This document shows positions 1-5,937 of a stretch of 40,343 nucleotides of DNA, in pieces. Position 1 is the first letter of the stretch. Every line of letters starts with the position of its first letter. Source of the DNA: an uncultured Eubacteriales bacterium (GTDB taxonomy: Bacteria > Bacillota > Clostridia > Christensenellales > Aristaeellaceae); the NCBI GenBank assembly GCA_902777335.1, contig CACYTF010000025.1, positions 1 through 40,343 of the forward strand. Reading direction: 5' to 3'. The position numbers were made by a program, and so were the translations under genes. The notes under the pieces are model-generated. The model worked only from the letters and a program-made list of their open reading frames with translations, was not told the origin of the DNA and searched no databases.

Positions 1-190
1 TGCTGGGCAAAGGACGAGTTGGTACACGCGCCCATGCCCGCCACCACGTCGCGGAGCTTGAGGTCCGGGGAGATCGCGCCGGCGGAGCCGATGCGGATGA
101 TGTTGTCCACGCCGTACATGGTGAACAGCTCATAGGAATAGATGCCGATGGACGGGCAGCCCATGCCGGACGCCATCACGCTCACGGACG
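1..190 (-). pseudogene. deoD: Internal fragment of purine nucleoside phosphorylase (DeoD type)
   Basis: Read on the minus strand, this stretch encodes a segment with [11 protein letters not shown], then YELF, then [10 protein letters not shown] and [12 protein letters not shown]. These match the middle of DeoD-type purine nucleoside phosphorylases, which cleave purine nucleosides with phosphate to a free base and (deoxy)ribose-1-phosphate in the cytoplasm. Only about 63 residues are present. The piece is open at the window edge (its C-terminal side) and breaks off abruptly near 190, where the similarity switches to a trxB piece on the other strand. No start codon or ribosome binding site is present. 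It is either a gene remnant or one arm of an assembly chimera, and I favour the chimera. The family call is fairly sure. The exact break is good to a few bases. Confidence 0.75.
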
Positions 191-340
191 GAATGAGGGA
201 GCAGGCGCGTAATTTCGGGGCCGATATCCGTCAGGGATCGGCAACTAAGGCCGATTTATCACAGCGCCCTTTCCGCATCACAATTGACGGGGAGAAAGAG
301 ATTGAGGCCGATACCCTCATCATCGCTACAGGCGCGGCGG
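191..340 (+). pseudogene. trxB: Internal fragment of thioredoxin reductase
   Basis: The plus strand reads [12 protein letters not shown], then KADLSQRPFRITIDG, then IEADTLIIATGA. This is the segment of thioredoxin reductase that leads into the conserved ATGA turn of the flavoprotein fold. About 50 residues are present, with no start, no CXXC active site and no stop of their own. The piece lies head to head with a biotin carrier gene fragment and against a deoD fragment. Its base composition is visibly less GC-rich than either neighbour, so it may come from another organism. The right junction falls in a GGCGCGGCGGC stretch that also reads as the Ala-rich linker of the carrier protein, which suggests microhomology. 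A real TrxB is about 300 residues, so this cannot be functional. Confidence 0.75.
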
Positions 341-419
341 CAAAGCTCGGGGCGCCGCCGATCTCTTCGACTTCCACTTCATAGGACTGACCATTCACGG
401 TGATCGCAAACTTGCGCAT
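331..419 (-). pseudogene. Biotin carboxyl carrier protein of a decarboxylase, N-terminal fragment
   Basis: A start codon at 419 with AGGAGG at 428-433 opens a frame reading MRKFAITVNGQSYEVEVEEIG and then an Ala/Pro-rich linker. This is the usual N-terminus of the small biotin carrier subunit (MmdC/GcdC type) of Na+-pumping acyl-CoA decarboxylases. After about 30 residues the frame runs into the antisense of the trxB piece. The biotinyl domain with its AMKM lysine is therefore missing. The gene lies downstream of the OadG-like subunit and the carboxyltransferase in the same orientation, the normal order for such operons. The intact gene presumably continues in the true genome and is lost here through a chimeric join or a real deletion. 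Confidence 0.7.
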
Positions 420-500
420 AGTAATTTCCTCCTCGATTTTCTTCATTATAGTGAGGAATGAGGATCCGGGTGTGGAACGACGCGTCGGACGCATTGACTG

Positions 501-528
501 TTCCCTGTTCCCTGTTCCCTGTTCCCTG
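501..528. repeat. Four tandem copies of a 7-bp unit
   Basis: The unit TTCCCTG occurs four times without interruption, right after the stop codon of the OadG-like gene and before the carrier gene. On the transcribed strand it reads as repeats of CAGGGAA. It is intergenic, can vary in copy number by slippage and has no clear function. It could set the spacing or translation balance between the two genes. Confidence 0.9.
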
Positions 529-530
529 AA

Positions 531-926
531 TCAGAACCGATAAACCTGCTCCGCGCGACCCGCGCGGTTCCAGCCGGACACCCGGCGCACCTTGCGCACC
601 ACCAGCTGCTTGTCGGAGTCGGTGAAGGCGGCGATGGCGGCGGCGATCACGGCGATCAGCGCGCTGTCGTCGACGACCTCCTCGACCACCGGCTCAGCTG
701 CCGGCGCGGGCGCGGCGGCAGCGGCCTTGGCCGCTTCGGCGGCGCGGGCGGCTTCGGCGATGCGGGCGGCCTCGGCGGCCTTCGCGCTCTTCTTGCCGTC
801 AATGGCCTTGAACGCCTGCGCCATCAGGGTAATGAATCCGATCAGTATGGCCAGGCCCAGGAACACAACGACCAGGCCGATGGCGGCCACCTGAAGGCCA
901 TACACGATCTTTCCGAGTATGCTCAT
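531..926 (-). CDS. OadG/MmdD-like small membrane subunit of a sodium-pumping decarboxylase
   Basis: This 131-residue protein has one N-terminal membrane helix (roughly residues 8-38, VAAIGLVVVFLGLAILIGF). A long Ala/Glu/Lys-rich and then Pro/Ala-rich linker follows. The C-terminus reads RRVSGWNRAGRAEQ, a signature of OadG/MmdD/GcdD-type subunits, which hold the membrane-bound decarboxylase complex together. I chose the ATG at 926 because AAGGAGG at 934-940 is well spaced for it. A GTG at 932 would sit too close. The ribosome binding site lies inside the end of the upstream carboxyltransferase gene, so the two are probably translationally coupled. The carrier subunit fragment follows downstream. 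A beta (ion-pump) subunit is not in the window. Confidence 0.85.
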   Translation of the reverse strand: MSILGKIVYGLQVAAIGLVVVFLGLAILIGFITLMAQAFKAIDGKKSAKAAEAARIAEAARAAEAAKAAAAAPAPAAEPVVEEVVDDSALIAVIAAAIAAFTDSDKQLVVRKVRRVSGWNRAGRAEQVYRF

Positions 927-938
927 TTCCACGCCTCC

Positions 939-2486
939 TTACAGCGGCATGTTGCCGTGCTTCTTGGCGGGCCTGGCTTCGCGCTTGCCGGAGAGCATCT
1001 CCAGCGCAGAGGCCAGGATCTGCCGGGTCTGGGCCGGCTCGATCACGTCGTCCACATAGCCCTTCTTCGCGGCGTTCACGCCGTCGGCCACGTCGCTCAT
1101 GTAGGCCTGCTCCAGCTCGGCGCGCTTGGCGTAGGGATCGTCCGCGCTCTTCAGCGCATCCGCGCTGTTCAGCTGCACGGCGATCTTCGGCGTCACGGCG
1201 CTGATCACGGCGCCCGGCCAGGCGTAGACCATGTCCGCGGCGGCGCGGGAGGCCATCGCGGCGTAGGCCATGCCCACGGCGTTGCCCGTGATCAGGGCGA
1301 CGCGGGCGTTGGAGGACTCGGTCAGCGCGTACATCAGCTGCGCGCCGGCGCGGGCCAGCTCGCCCTGGGGCGCGGTGGAAACCTTCATGCCCAGCGAATC
1401 CACGACGGTGATCACCGGAATGGAGAAGCAGTCGCAGAAGGCGGCAAAGCGGGACGCCTTCTTCGCGCCGTACACCGTGATGCGGCCCTCGTCCTTTGAG
1501 GGCTGGTTGGCGATGAAGCCCACGGTGCTGCCGCCGATCTTGCCCAGGGCGGTGACCATGGAGGGCGCGAAGCCCTCGCTGAGCTCCACGATGTCGTTCA
1601 TGTCGGCCACGCGTCGGATCACGTCGCGCACGTCCTCGACGGCGTCGATGGCGTTCAGGTCGCCCAGCTCGCGGTTGACGTCGTCCACGGTGTCGCCGAA
1701 GACCTCGTCCATGTTGTTGGCGGGGAGCATGCCGGCCAGCTTGCGGGCCAGCGCGATGGCGTCCTCGTCGGTATCGGCGGTCAGTTGCGCGACGCCCGAG
1801 CGCATGGAGGCCTGCGCGTGCGCCAGCTCCTCCATGTTCACTTCCTTGCCGGTTACGGCGGAGACCACCTGCGGGCCGTTGACGAACAGCGCGCCGTTCT
1901 TGCTCATGATGGTGATGTCGCTCATGCCGGCGATGGCGGAGGCGATGCCGCCGCACTGACCCAGCACCAGCGCAACCTGGGGCACCACGCCGGACAGCGC
2001 GCTGGCCTTGCCGGCCATCAGCGCGTAGGCGTTCATGGCGTCCACGCCCTCATCCAGGCGCGCGCCCGCGGTGTCCAGCAGCGCGAACAGCGGCGCGCCG
2101 GTCTTCTCGGCCAGGCCCATCACCTTCAGCACCTTGCGCGCGTGGTCCATGCCCACGGAGCCGCCCTTCACGGTGAAGTCCTGGGCGTAGACGTAGGCGG
2201 GGTTGCCGTCGATGGTGCCGTAGCCCGTCACGACGCCCGCGTCCGCGTTCAGCACATCCAGCTCCACAAAGCTGGCGGCGTCCAGCAGCAGCGCGATGCG
2301 CTCCCTGGCCAGCAGCTTCCCGGCGTTTTTCTGCTGGGCGCAGAGGTCCGGGTCACCCTTCAGTATCGCCAGCTTGCGCTCGCGAACGATGGGCAGATTC
2401 TGTTCCACTTTCATAGTCATTCCCTCCATCATCTTAGAAACAGACTCCAAGGTCTCATTGAATCCCAAATTCAGATTTTTCGACAT
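939..2486 (-). CDS. Acyl-CoA carboxyltransferase subunit of a biotin-dependent decarboxylase
   Basis: This 515-residue protein has two crotonase-like carboxyltransferase halves (about 1-260 and 270-515). It is the alpha-type subunit (MmdA/GcdA family) that moves CO2 from an acyl-CoA to biotin on the carrier protein. Visible family features are RERIALLLD at 62-70, TAGARLDEG at 139-147, the oxyanion-type segment GQCGGIASAIAG at 176-187, and the C-terminal AKKHGNMPL. The second half reads VDSLGM at 362-367 where better-known members have a VDTPGF-like stretch, so the substrate may not be methylmalonyl-CoA. The start at 2486 is set by an AGAGGGGG ribosome binding site. A longer frame to 2801 runs through the promoter region and the opposite gene and is not used. 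It leads the operon with the OadG-like and carrier genes. Confidence 0.85.
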   Translation of the reverse strand: MSKNLNLGFNETLESVSKMMEGMTMKVEQNLPIVRERKLAILKGDPDLCAQQKNAGKLLARERIALLLDAASFVELDVLNADAGVVTGYGTIDGNPAYVYAQDFTVKGGSVGMDHARKVLKVMGLAEKTGAPLFALLDTAGARLDEGVDAMNAYALMAGKASALSGVVPQVALVLGQCGGIASAIAGMSDITIMSKNGALFVNGPQVVSAVTGKEVNMEELAHAQASMRSGVAQLTADTDEDAIALARKLAGMLPANNMDEVFGDTVDDVNRELGDLNAIDAVEDVRDVIRRVADMNDIVELSEGFAPSMVTALGKIGGSTVGFIANQPSKDEGRITVYGAKKASRFAAFCDCFSIPVITVVDSLGMKVSTAPQGELARAGAQLMYALTESSNARVALITGNAVGMAYAAMASRAAADMVYAWPGAVISAVTPKIAVQLNSADALKSADDPYAKRAELEQAYMSDVADGVNAAKKGYVDDVIEPAQTRQILASALEMLSGKREARPAKKHGNMPL

Positions 2487-2588
2487 TTCCCCCTCTTTTC
2501 CTCTCGGAGAATGCGTTATTTTTTCGCGAATCACAGCATCTTCACGTTTGCAGAATTTCCTTGCATTTCCCCCGCTTTTGTTGTACAC

Positions 2589-2594
2589 TATAAT
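2589..2594 (+). promoter_or_regulatory. Possible -10 box for the DUF1858 gene
   Basis: A perfect TATAAT lies in an A/T-rich patch 56 bases before the DUF1858 start codon, in the only sizeable gap between two divergent genes. I see no good -35 box at 16-18 bases. TTGCAT at 2561-2566 is 22 bases away, which is too far. The gap must also hold the promoter for the minus-strand decarboxylase genes, but I could not pick one convincingly. Confidence 0.35.
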
Positions 2595-2649
2595 TGGTTG
2601 GAAATGACGAAGTTCCACCGATCCTTTCAAATAGCATGGAGGTATATCA

Positions 2650-2859
2650 ATGGCCACGATCACAAAGCAGATGAGCATCGGCGAGGTGCTTGAAATCGAC
2701 CGCGAGACCGCACCGATCATGATGGAATACGGCATGCACTGCATGGGCTGCCCCTTCTCGATGATGGAGAGCCTGGAGATGGGCTGCGCCGCCCACGGCA
2801 CCGACGCCGACGAGCTGGTTCAGAAGCTGAACGATTTTCTCGCTTCGAAGGAAGCCTAA
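2650..2859 (+). CDS. DUF1858 domain protein with a CXXC motif
   Basis: This 69-residue soluble protein fills the whole DUF1858 domain. It has an N-terminal MSIGEVLEIDRETAPIMMEYGMHC segment (residues 8-31) followed by CMGCPFSMM, giving a CXXC pair, and another Cys-containing turn (MGCAAHGTD). Family members are annotated as hybrid-cluster-protein-associated disulfide oxidoreductase-like domains. A role in thiol/disulfide or metal chemistry is possible but not proven. The ATG at 2650 has GGAGG at 2638-2642. The gene stands alone in a small gap between divergent decarboxylase genes and the phosphoglucomutase gene, and may be co-transcribed with the latter. Family assignment is firm, function is not. 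Confidence 0.85.
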   Translation: MATITKQMSIGEVLEIDRETAPIMMEYGMHCMGCPFSMMESLEMGCAAHGTDADELVQKLNDFLASKEA

Positions 2860-2861
2860 AT

Positions 2862-2881
2862 GAATGAGGAATTCCTCATTC
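2862..2881. repeat. 20-bp perfect palindrome between genes
   Basis: GAATGAGGAATTCCTCATTC reads the same on both strands and is followed by a further CCTCATT. It lies just after the DUF1858 stop and before the phosphoglucomutase ribosome binding site. A related GAGGAATGAGGA string occurs at 451-462 before the carrier gene, so this may be a small dispersed intergenic repeat. As RNA it could fold into a hairpin but has no T-run, so I do not call it a terminator. Confidence 0.75.
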
Positions 2882-2909
2882 CTCATTAACAACGAAGGAG
2901 GTTGGATCC

Positions 2910-4634
2910 ATGGAGCCCATGAAGCTTTACGAGCAGTGGCTGCGTGACTTCGCCGACGACGCGGAGACCGTGCAGGACCTGCTGTCCATCAAGGACGACC
3001 CGAAGGAGATCGAGGACCGCTTCTACCGCGACCTGGAGTTCGGCACGGCGGGCATGCGCGGCGTGCTGGGGGCCGGCACGAACCGGCTGAACAAGTACAA
3101 CGTGCGCCGGGTGTCCCGGGCGCTGGCCAAGTACATACTGACCACGCCGGACGGCGCTCAGAAGGGCGTGGCCATCGCCTACGATTCCCGCCGCAAGAGC
3201 ACCGAGTTCGCCCGGGAGGCCGCGCTGGTGCTGTGCGCCGCGGGCGTGAAGGTGTTCCTGTACGATTCGCTGCGGCCCGTGCCGGTGCTGTCCTTCACGG
3301 TGCGCCACCTGGGCTGCATCGCCGGCATCGTGATCACCGCCAGCCACAACCCCGCCCAGTACAACGGCTACAAGGTGTACTGGACCGACGGCGCGCAGAT
3401 GCCGCCGGAGTCCGTCAAGGGCATCACCGACCTGCTGCCCCAGACCTCCTTCGCCGAATCCCTGCCCATGGACGAGCAGGCGGCGCTGGACAAGGGCCTT
3501 CTGACCTACATCCCCAAGGCGGTCGACGACGCCTACATCGCCGCCATCAAGAAGCTGGCCGTGAACCCGGAGCTGACCCGCGAGATGGGCGACGTGCTGA
3601 AGATCGTCTACACGCCGCTGCACGGCTCCGGCAACATACCGGTGCGCCGCATATTCGACGAGATCGGCATGAAGCACGTGTACGTGGTCAAGGAGCAGGA
3701 GCTGCCCGACGGCGAGTTCCCCACCGTGAAGGTGCCGAACCCCGAGGACCCGGCCGCCTTCACGCTGGCGCTTCAGATGCAGAAGGAACTGGGCGCGGAC
3801 CTGTGCGTGGGCACCGATCCAGACTGCGACCGCGTGGGCATCGCCTGCATGACCGACAGCGGCCTGCGGCTTCTGAACGGCAACCAGATCGGCTGCCTGC
3901 TGCTGCACTACATCCTCAGCCAGAAGAAGCAGCGGGGCGAGCTGCCCGCCAACGCCGCCGCGGTGACCACCATCGTGTCCACCGAGATGGCCCGGGCCAT
4001 CGCCGAGGATTTCGGCTGCAAGCTGATCAAGGTGCTGACCGGCTTCAAGTACATCGCCGAGCAGATCCACATCTTCGAGACCACCGGCTGCAACACCTTC
4101 ATGTTCGGCTTTGAGGAGAGCTACGGCTACCTGTCCGGCACCGACGTGCGCGACAAGGACGGCGTGAACGCCTGCATGCTGATCGCCGAGGCCGCCAGCT
4201 GGTACAAGAAGATGTACAACAAGACCCTGGCCGACGCCATCGACATGCTGTACGAGCAGTACGGCTACTACGGCGACAAGGTGACCTCCTTCGTGCTGCC
4301 CGGCAAGGACGGCCTGGAGAAGATGCAGCACACGATGGCCGCGCTGCGCGAGAACCCGCCGAAGGACTTCGCCGGCGAGAAGGTCGTGGCCGTGCGCGAC
4401 TACCAGACCAGCGTGCGCACCGCCTGCGACGGCAGCACCGAGGTCCTCACGCTGCCCAAGAGCAACGTGATGTACTTCGAGCTGGAGAACAAGGCGTGGA
4501 TCTGCGTGCGGCCCTCCGGCACCGAGCCGAAGATCAAGCTGTACGTGAACGCCGTCTCCCGGGACCAGGAGACCACCAAGGCCCTGCTGAACGCCTATTC
4601 GGACGCCGCGGTAAAGCTGCTGGAAAGCCTGTAA
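2910..4634 (+). CDS. pgcA: Phosphoglucomutase / phosphomannomutase (alpha-D-phosphohexomutase)
   Basis: This 574-residue enzyme interconverts hexose-6-phosphate and hexose-1-phosphate in the cytoplasm. The glucose-1-phosphate it makes is the substrate of RmlA in the polysaccharide cluster nearby. All four family signatures are visible: the catalytic phosphoserine loop TASHNP (143-148, Ser145), the Mg2+ loop DPDCDR (303-308), the sugar-binding loop GFEESYGYL (400-408), and the phosphate-binding RPSGTEP near 534-540. Length is normal for the PgcA/YbbT type. The start at 2910 has AAGGAGG at 2895-2901. The gene lies between the DUF1858 gene and a small membrane protein gene on the same strand. 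Whether glucose or mannose phosphate is preferred cannot be told from sequence alone. Confidence 0.93.
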   Translation: MEPMKLYEQWLRDFADDAETVQDLLSIKDDPKEIEDRFYRDLEFGTAGMRGVLGAGTNRLNKYNVRRVSRALAKYILTTPDGAQKGVAIAYDSRRKSTEFAREAALVLCAAGVKVFLYDSLRPVPVLSFTVRHLGCIAGIVITASHNPAQYNGYKVYWTDGAQMPPESVKGITDLLPQTSFAESLPMDEQAALDKGLLTYIPKAVDDAYIAAIKKLAVNPELTREMGDVLKIVYTPLHGSGNIPVRRIFDEIGMKHVYVVKEQELPDGEFPTVKVPNPEDPAAFTLALQMQKELGADLCVGTDPDCDRVGIACMTDSGLRLLNGNQIGCLLLHYILSQKKQRGELPANAAAVTTIVSTEMARAIAEDFGCKLIKVLTGFKYIAEQIHIFETTGCNTFMFGFEESYGYLSGTDVRDKDGVNACMLIAEAASWYKKMYNKTLADAIDMLYEQYGYYGDKVTSFVLPGKDGLEKMQHTMAALRENPPKDFAGEKVVAVRDYQTSVRTACDGSTEVLTLPKSNVMYFELENKAWICVRPSGTEPKIKLYVNAVSRDQETTKALLNAYSDAAVKLLESL

Positions 4635-4650
4635 AAAACCGGCTGTTGCG

Positions 4651-4690
4651 CTTTACAGGGGCGATTCCCGAAGGAATCGCCCCTGTAAAG
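4651..4690. repeat. Perfect 18-bp inverted repeat with a 4-base loop
   Basis: The arms CTTTACAGGGGCGATTCC and GGAATCGCCCCTGTAAAG are exact reverse complements around a CGAA loop. The element starts 16 bases after the phosphoglucomutase stop and ends 24 bases before the next start codon. It lacks a T-run, so it is not a typical Rho-independent terminator, though it could attenuate read-through or protect mRNA ends. Its compact, fully symmetric design resembles the dispersed palindromic units (REP or miniature-transposon type) found in intergenic regions of gut Bacillota. I see only one copy in this window. Confidence 0.85.
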
Positions 4691-4714
4691 TGAAAACCGA
4701 TGGGAGGTAACCTA

Positions 4715-5245
4715 ATGAACCGCGAGAGTCGCAGGATCGCGCTGTGCGGCGTGATGGTGGCGCTGGGCGCGGCGGTGATGATGGCGGGGGGCGTGATCCC
4801 GGTGATGACCTTCTGTTCCCCGGCCATCGCGGGGCTGACCCTGCTGCCCATCCTGCGGGAATACGGCGCGAAGTGGGCGCTCTCCGCCTGGATCGCCGTC
4901 TCCGCGCTGGCCCTGATGCTCTCTCCCGACAAGGAGAGCGCGCTGCTGTTCGCGTTCCTGGGCTACTACCCGGCGCTGAAGCCCCGGCTGGACGCCATGC
5001 GCCGCCGCCCTGTGCGGGTGGCGTGCAAGCTGGCCGTATTCAACGCCTCCGCCGGCACGATGCTGCTGTGCGTCGCGTTCGTGTTCGTGATGCCCGCCGT
5101 GATGGCGGAATACGCGGAGATGTCCCGCGCGATGCTGATCGCGTTCGCGCTGCTGGCGAACGTCACGCTGCTGCTGTACGACCGGCTGCTGGGCATCATG
5201 ATGGTCGTCTACGAGCGGCGGCTTCGCCCGCTGATCCACAGGTGA
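4715..5245 (+). CDS. Small multi-spanning membrane protein, function unknown
   Basis: This 176-residue hydrophobic protein has about five membrane segments (roughly 8-30, 35-50, 57-80, 105-128 and 137-160) and short charged loops with MRRRP and YERRLRPL. Size and topology resemble substrate-binding S components of ECF vitamin transporters or other small Bacillota membrane proteins of unknown role. I cannot identify a substrate motif. The start ATG at 4715 is preferred because GGGAGG at 4702-4707 is well placed for it. A start at 4700 would leave the ribosome binding site inside the frame. The pgsA gene follows after 37 bases on the same strand, so the two may be co-transcribed and both act at the membrane. 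Confidence 0.7.
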   Translation: MNRESRRIALCGVMVALGAAVMMAGGVIPVMTFCSPAIAGLTLLPILREYGAKWALSAWIAVSALALMLSPDKESALLFAFLGYYPALKPRLDAMRRRPVRVACKLAVFNASAGTMLLCVAFVFVMPAVMAEYAEMSRAMLIAFALLANVTLLLYDRLLGIMMVVYERRLRPLIHR

Positions 5246-5282
5246 CGGCGCCCGCGCCGTCTCCCCCACAGGAGTTTATTCG

Positions 5283-5855
5283 ATGAAAAAGAACGGATTC
5301 TGGACCATACCCAACCTGATGTCCTGCCTGCGGCTGTGCCTGATCCCGGTGTTTGTGATACTGTATCATAACGGGCAGACCCTCGCCGCCTTCGCCGTGC
5401 TGTGCGCGTCGGCCGTGACCGACGTGACCGACGGCATCGTCGCCCGGCGCTTCAACATGGTCAGCGACGTGGGCAAGATACTCGACCCCGTCGCCGACAA
5501 GCTGACCCAGGGCGCCGTGCTGATCTGCCTGGCCGCCCGCCAACCCATCATTTGGGCGCTGGTGGGCCTGATGTTCGTGAAGGAGGCGGTCACCGGCATC
5601 GCCAACTGGGTCATCATCCGGCGCACCGGCTGGGTGCATGCCGCCCGCTGGCACGGCAAGCTGGCCACGGTGCTGCTGTACGCGGCGATGCTCTCCCACC
5701 TGCTGTGGCCCGACATGCCGCAGGCGGCGTCCCTGGCGCTGATCGGCGTGTGCGCCGCCGCGGTGCTGCTGTCGCTGTGCCTGTACGGCAAGCGCAACCT
5801 GGAAACGCTCAGGACCGGAAAGGTCGATCCGCCGGGCCCGGAGGCGCGGCGGTGA
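5283..5855 (+). CDS. pgsA: CDP-diacylglycerol--glycerol-3-phosphate 3-phosphatidyltransferase
   Basis: This 190-residue integral membrane enzyme joins glycerol-3-phosphate to the phosphatidyl group of CDP-diacylglycerol, the committed step to phosphatidylglycerol. The CDP-alcohol phosphotransferase signature is complete: D50-G51-x2-A54-R55-x8-G64-x3-D68-x3-D72 (DGIVAR ... GKILDPVAD). About five or six hydrophobic helices flank it. The ATG at 5283 has AGGAG ten bases upstream. Length matches PgsA. The head-group acceptor is assigned from the N-terminal IPNLMSCLR and overall similarity. A related CDP-alcohol transferase with another acceptor is possible but less likely. The gene is followed by a terminator and faces the polysaccharide operon. 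Confidence 0.88.
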   Translation: MKKNGFWTIPNLMSCLRLCLIPVFVILYHNGQTLAAFAVLCASAVTDVTDGIVARRFNMVSDVGKILDPVADKLTQGAVLICLAARQPIIWALVGLMFVKEAVTGIANWVIIRRTGWVHAARWHGKLATVLLYAAMLSHLLWPDMPQAASLALIGVCAAAVLLSLCLYGKRNLETLRTGKVDPPGPEARR

Positions 5856-5887
5856 TCCCGCACATCGCCTCCGGCCTCATATATACA

Positions 5888-5921
5888 GAAAACCCGCAAC
5901 ACACGGCTGTTGCGGGTTTTC
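5888..5921. terminator. Bidirectional Rho-independent terminator between convergent genes
   Basis: The arms AACCCGCAACA (5891-5901) and TGTTGCGGGTT (5908-5918) form an 11-bp perfect stem with a CACGGC loop. A T-run follows on the plus strand and an A-run precedes the stem, so the minus strand also ends in T-rich sequence. It lies between the pgsA stop and the last gene of the polysaccharide operon and can end both transcripts. Confidence 0.9.
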
Positions 5922-5937
5922 TGTTGGTCTGTCAATG

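Noticed and set aside
939..1956. Long Arg/Gly-rich open frames antisense or out of frame to the carboxyltransferase, and similar ones across all GC-rich genes
   Set aside because: They are shadow frames caused by high GC at third positions. They lack ribosome binding sites and family motifs, and their composition is implausible.
2862..2889. Palindrome after the DUF1858 gene as a terminator
   Set aside because: There is no T-run after the stem on either strand, and it overlaps the approach to the next ribosome binding site. Better described as a repeat.
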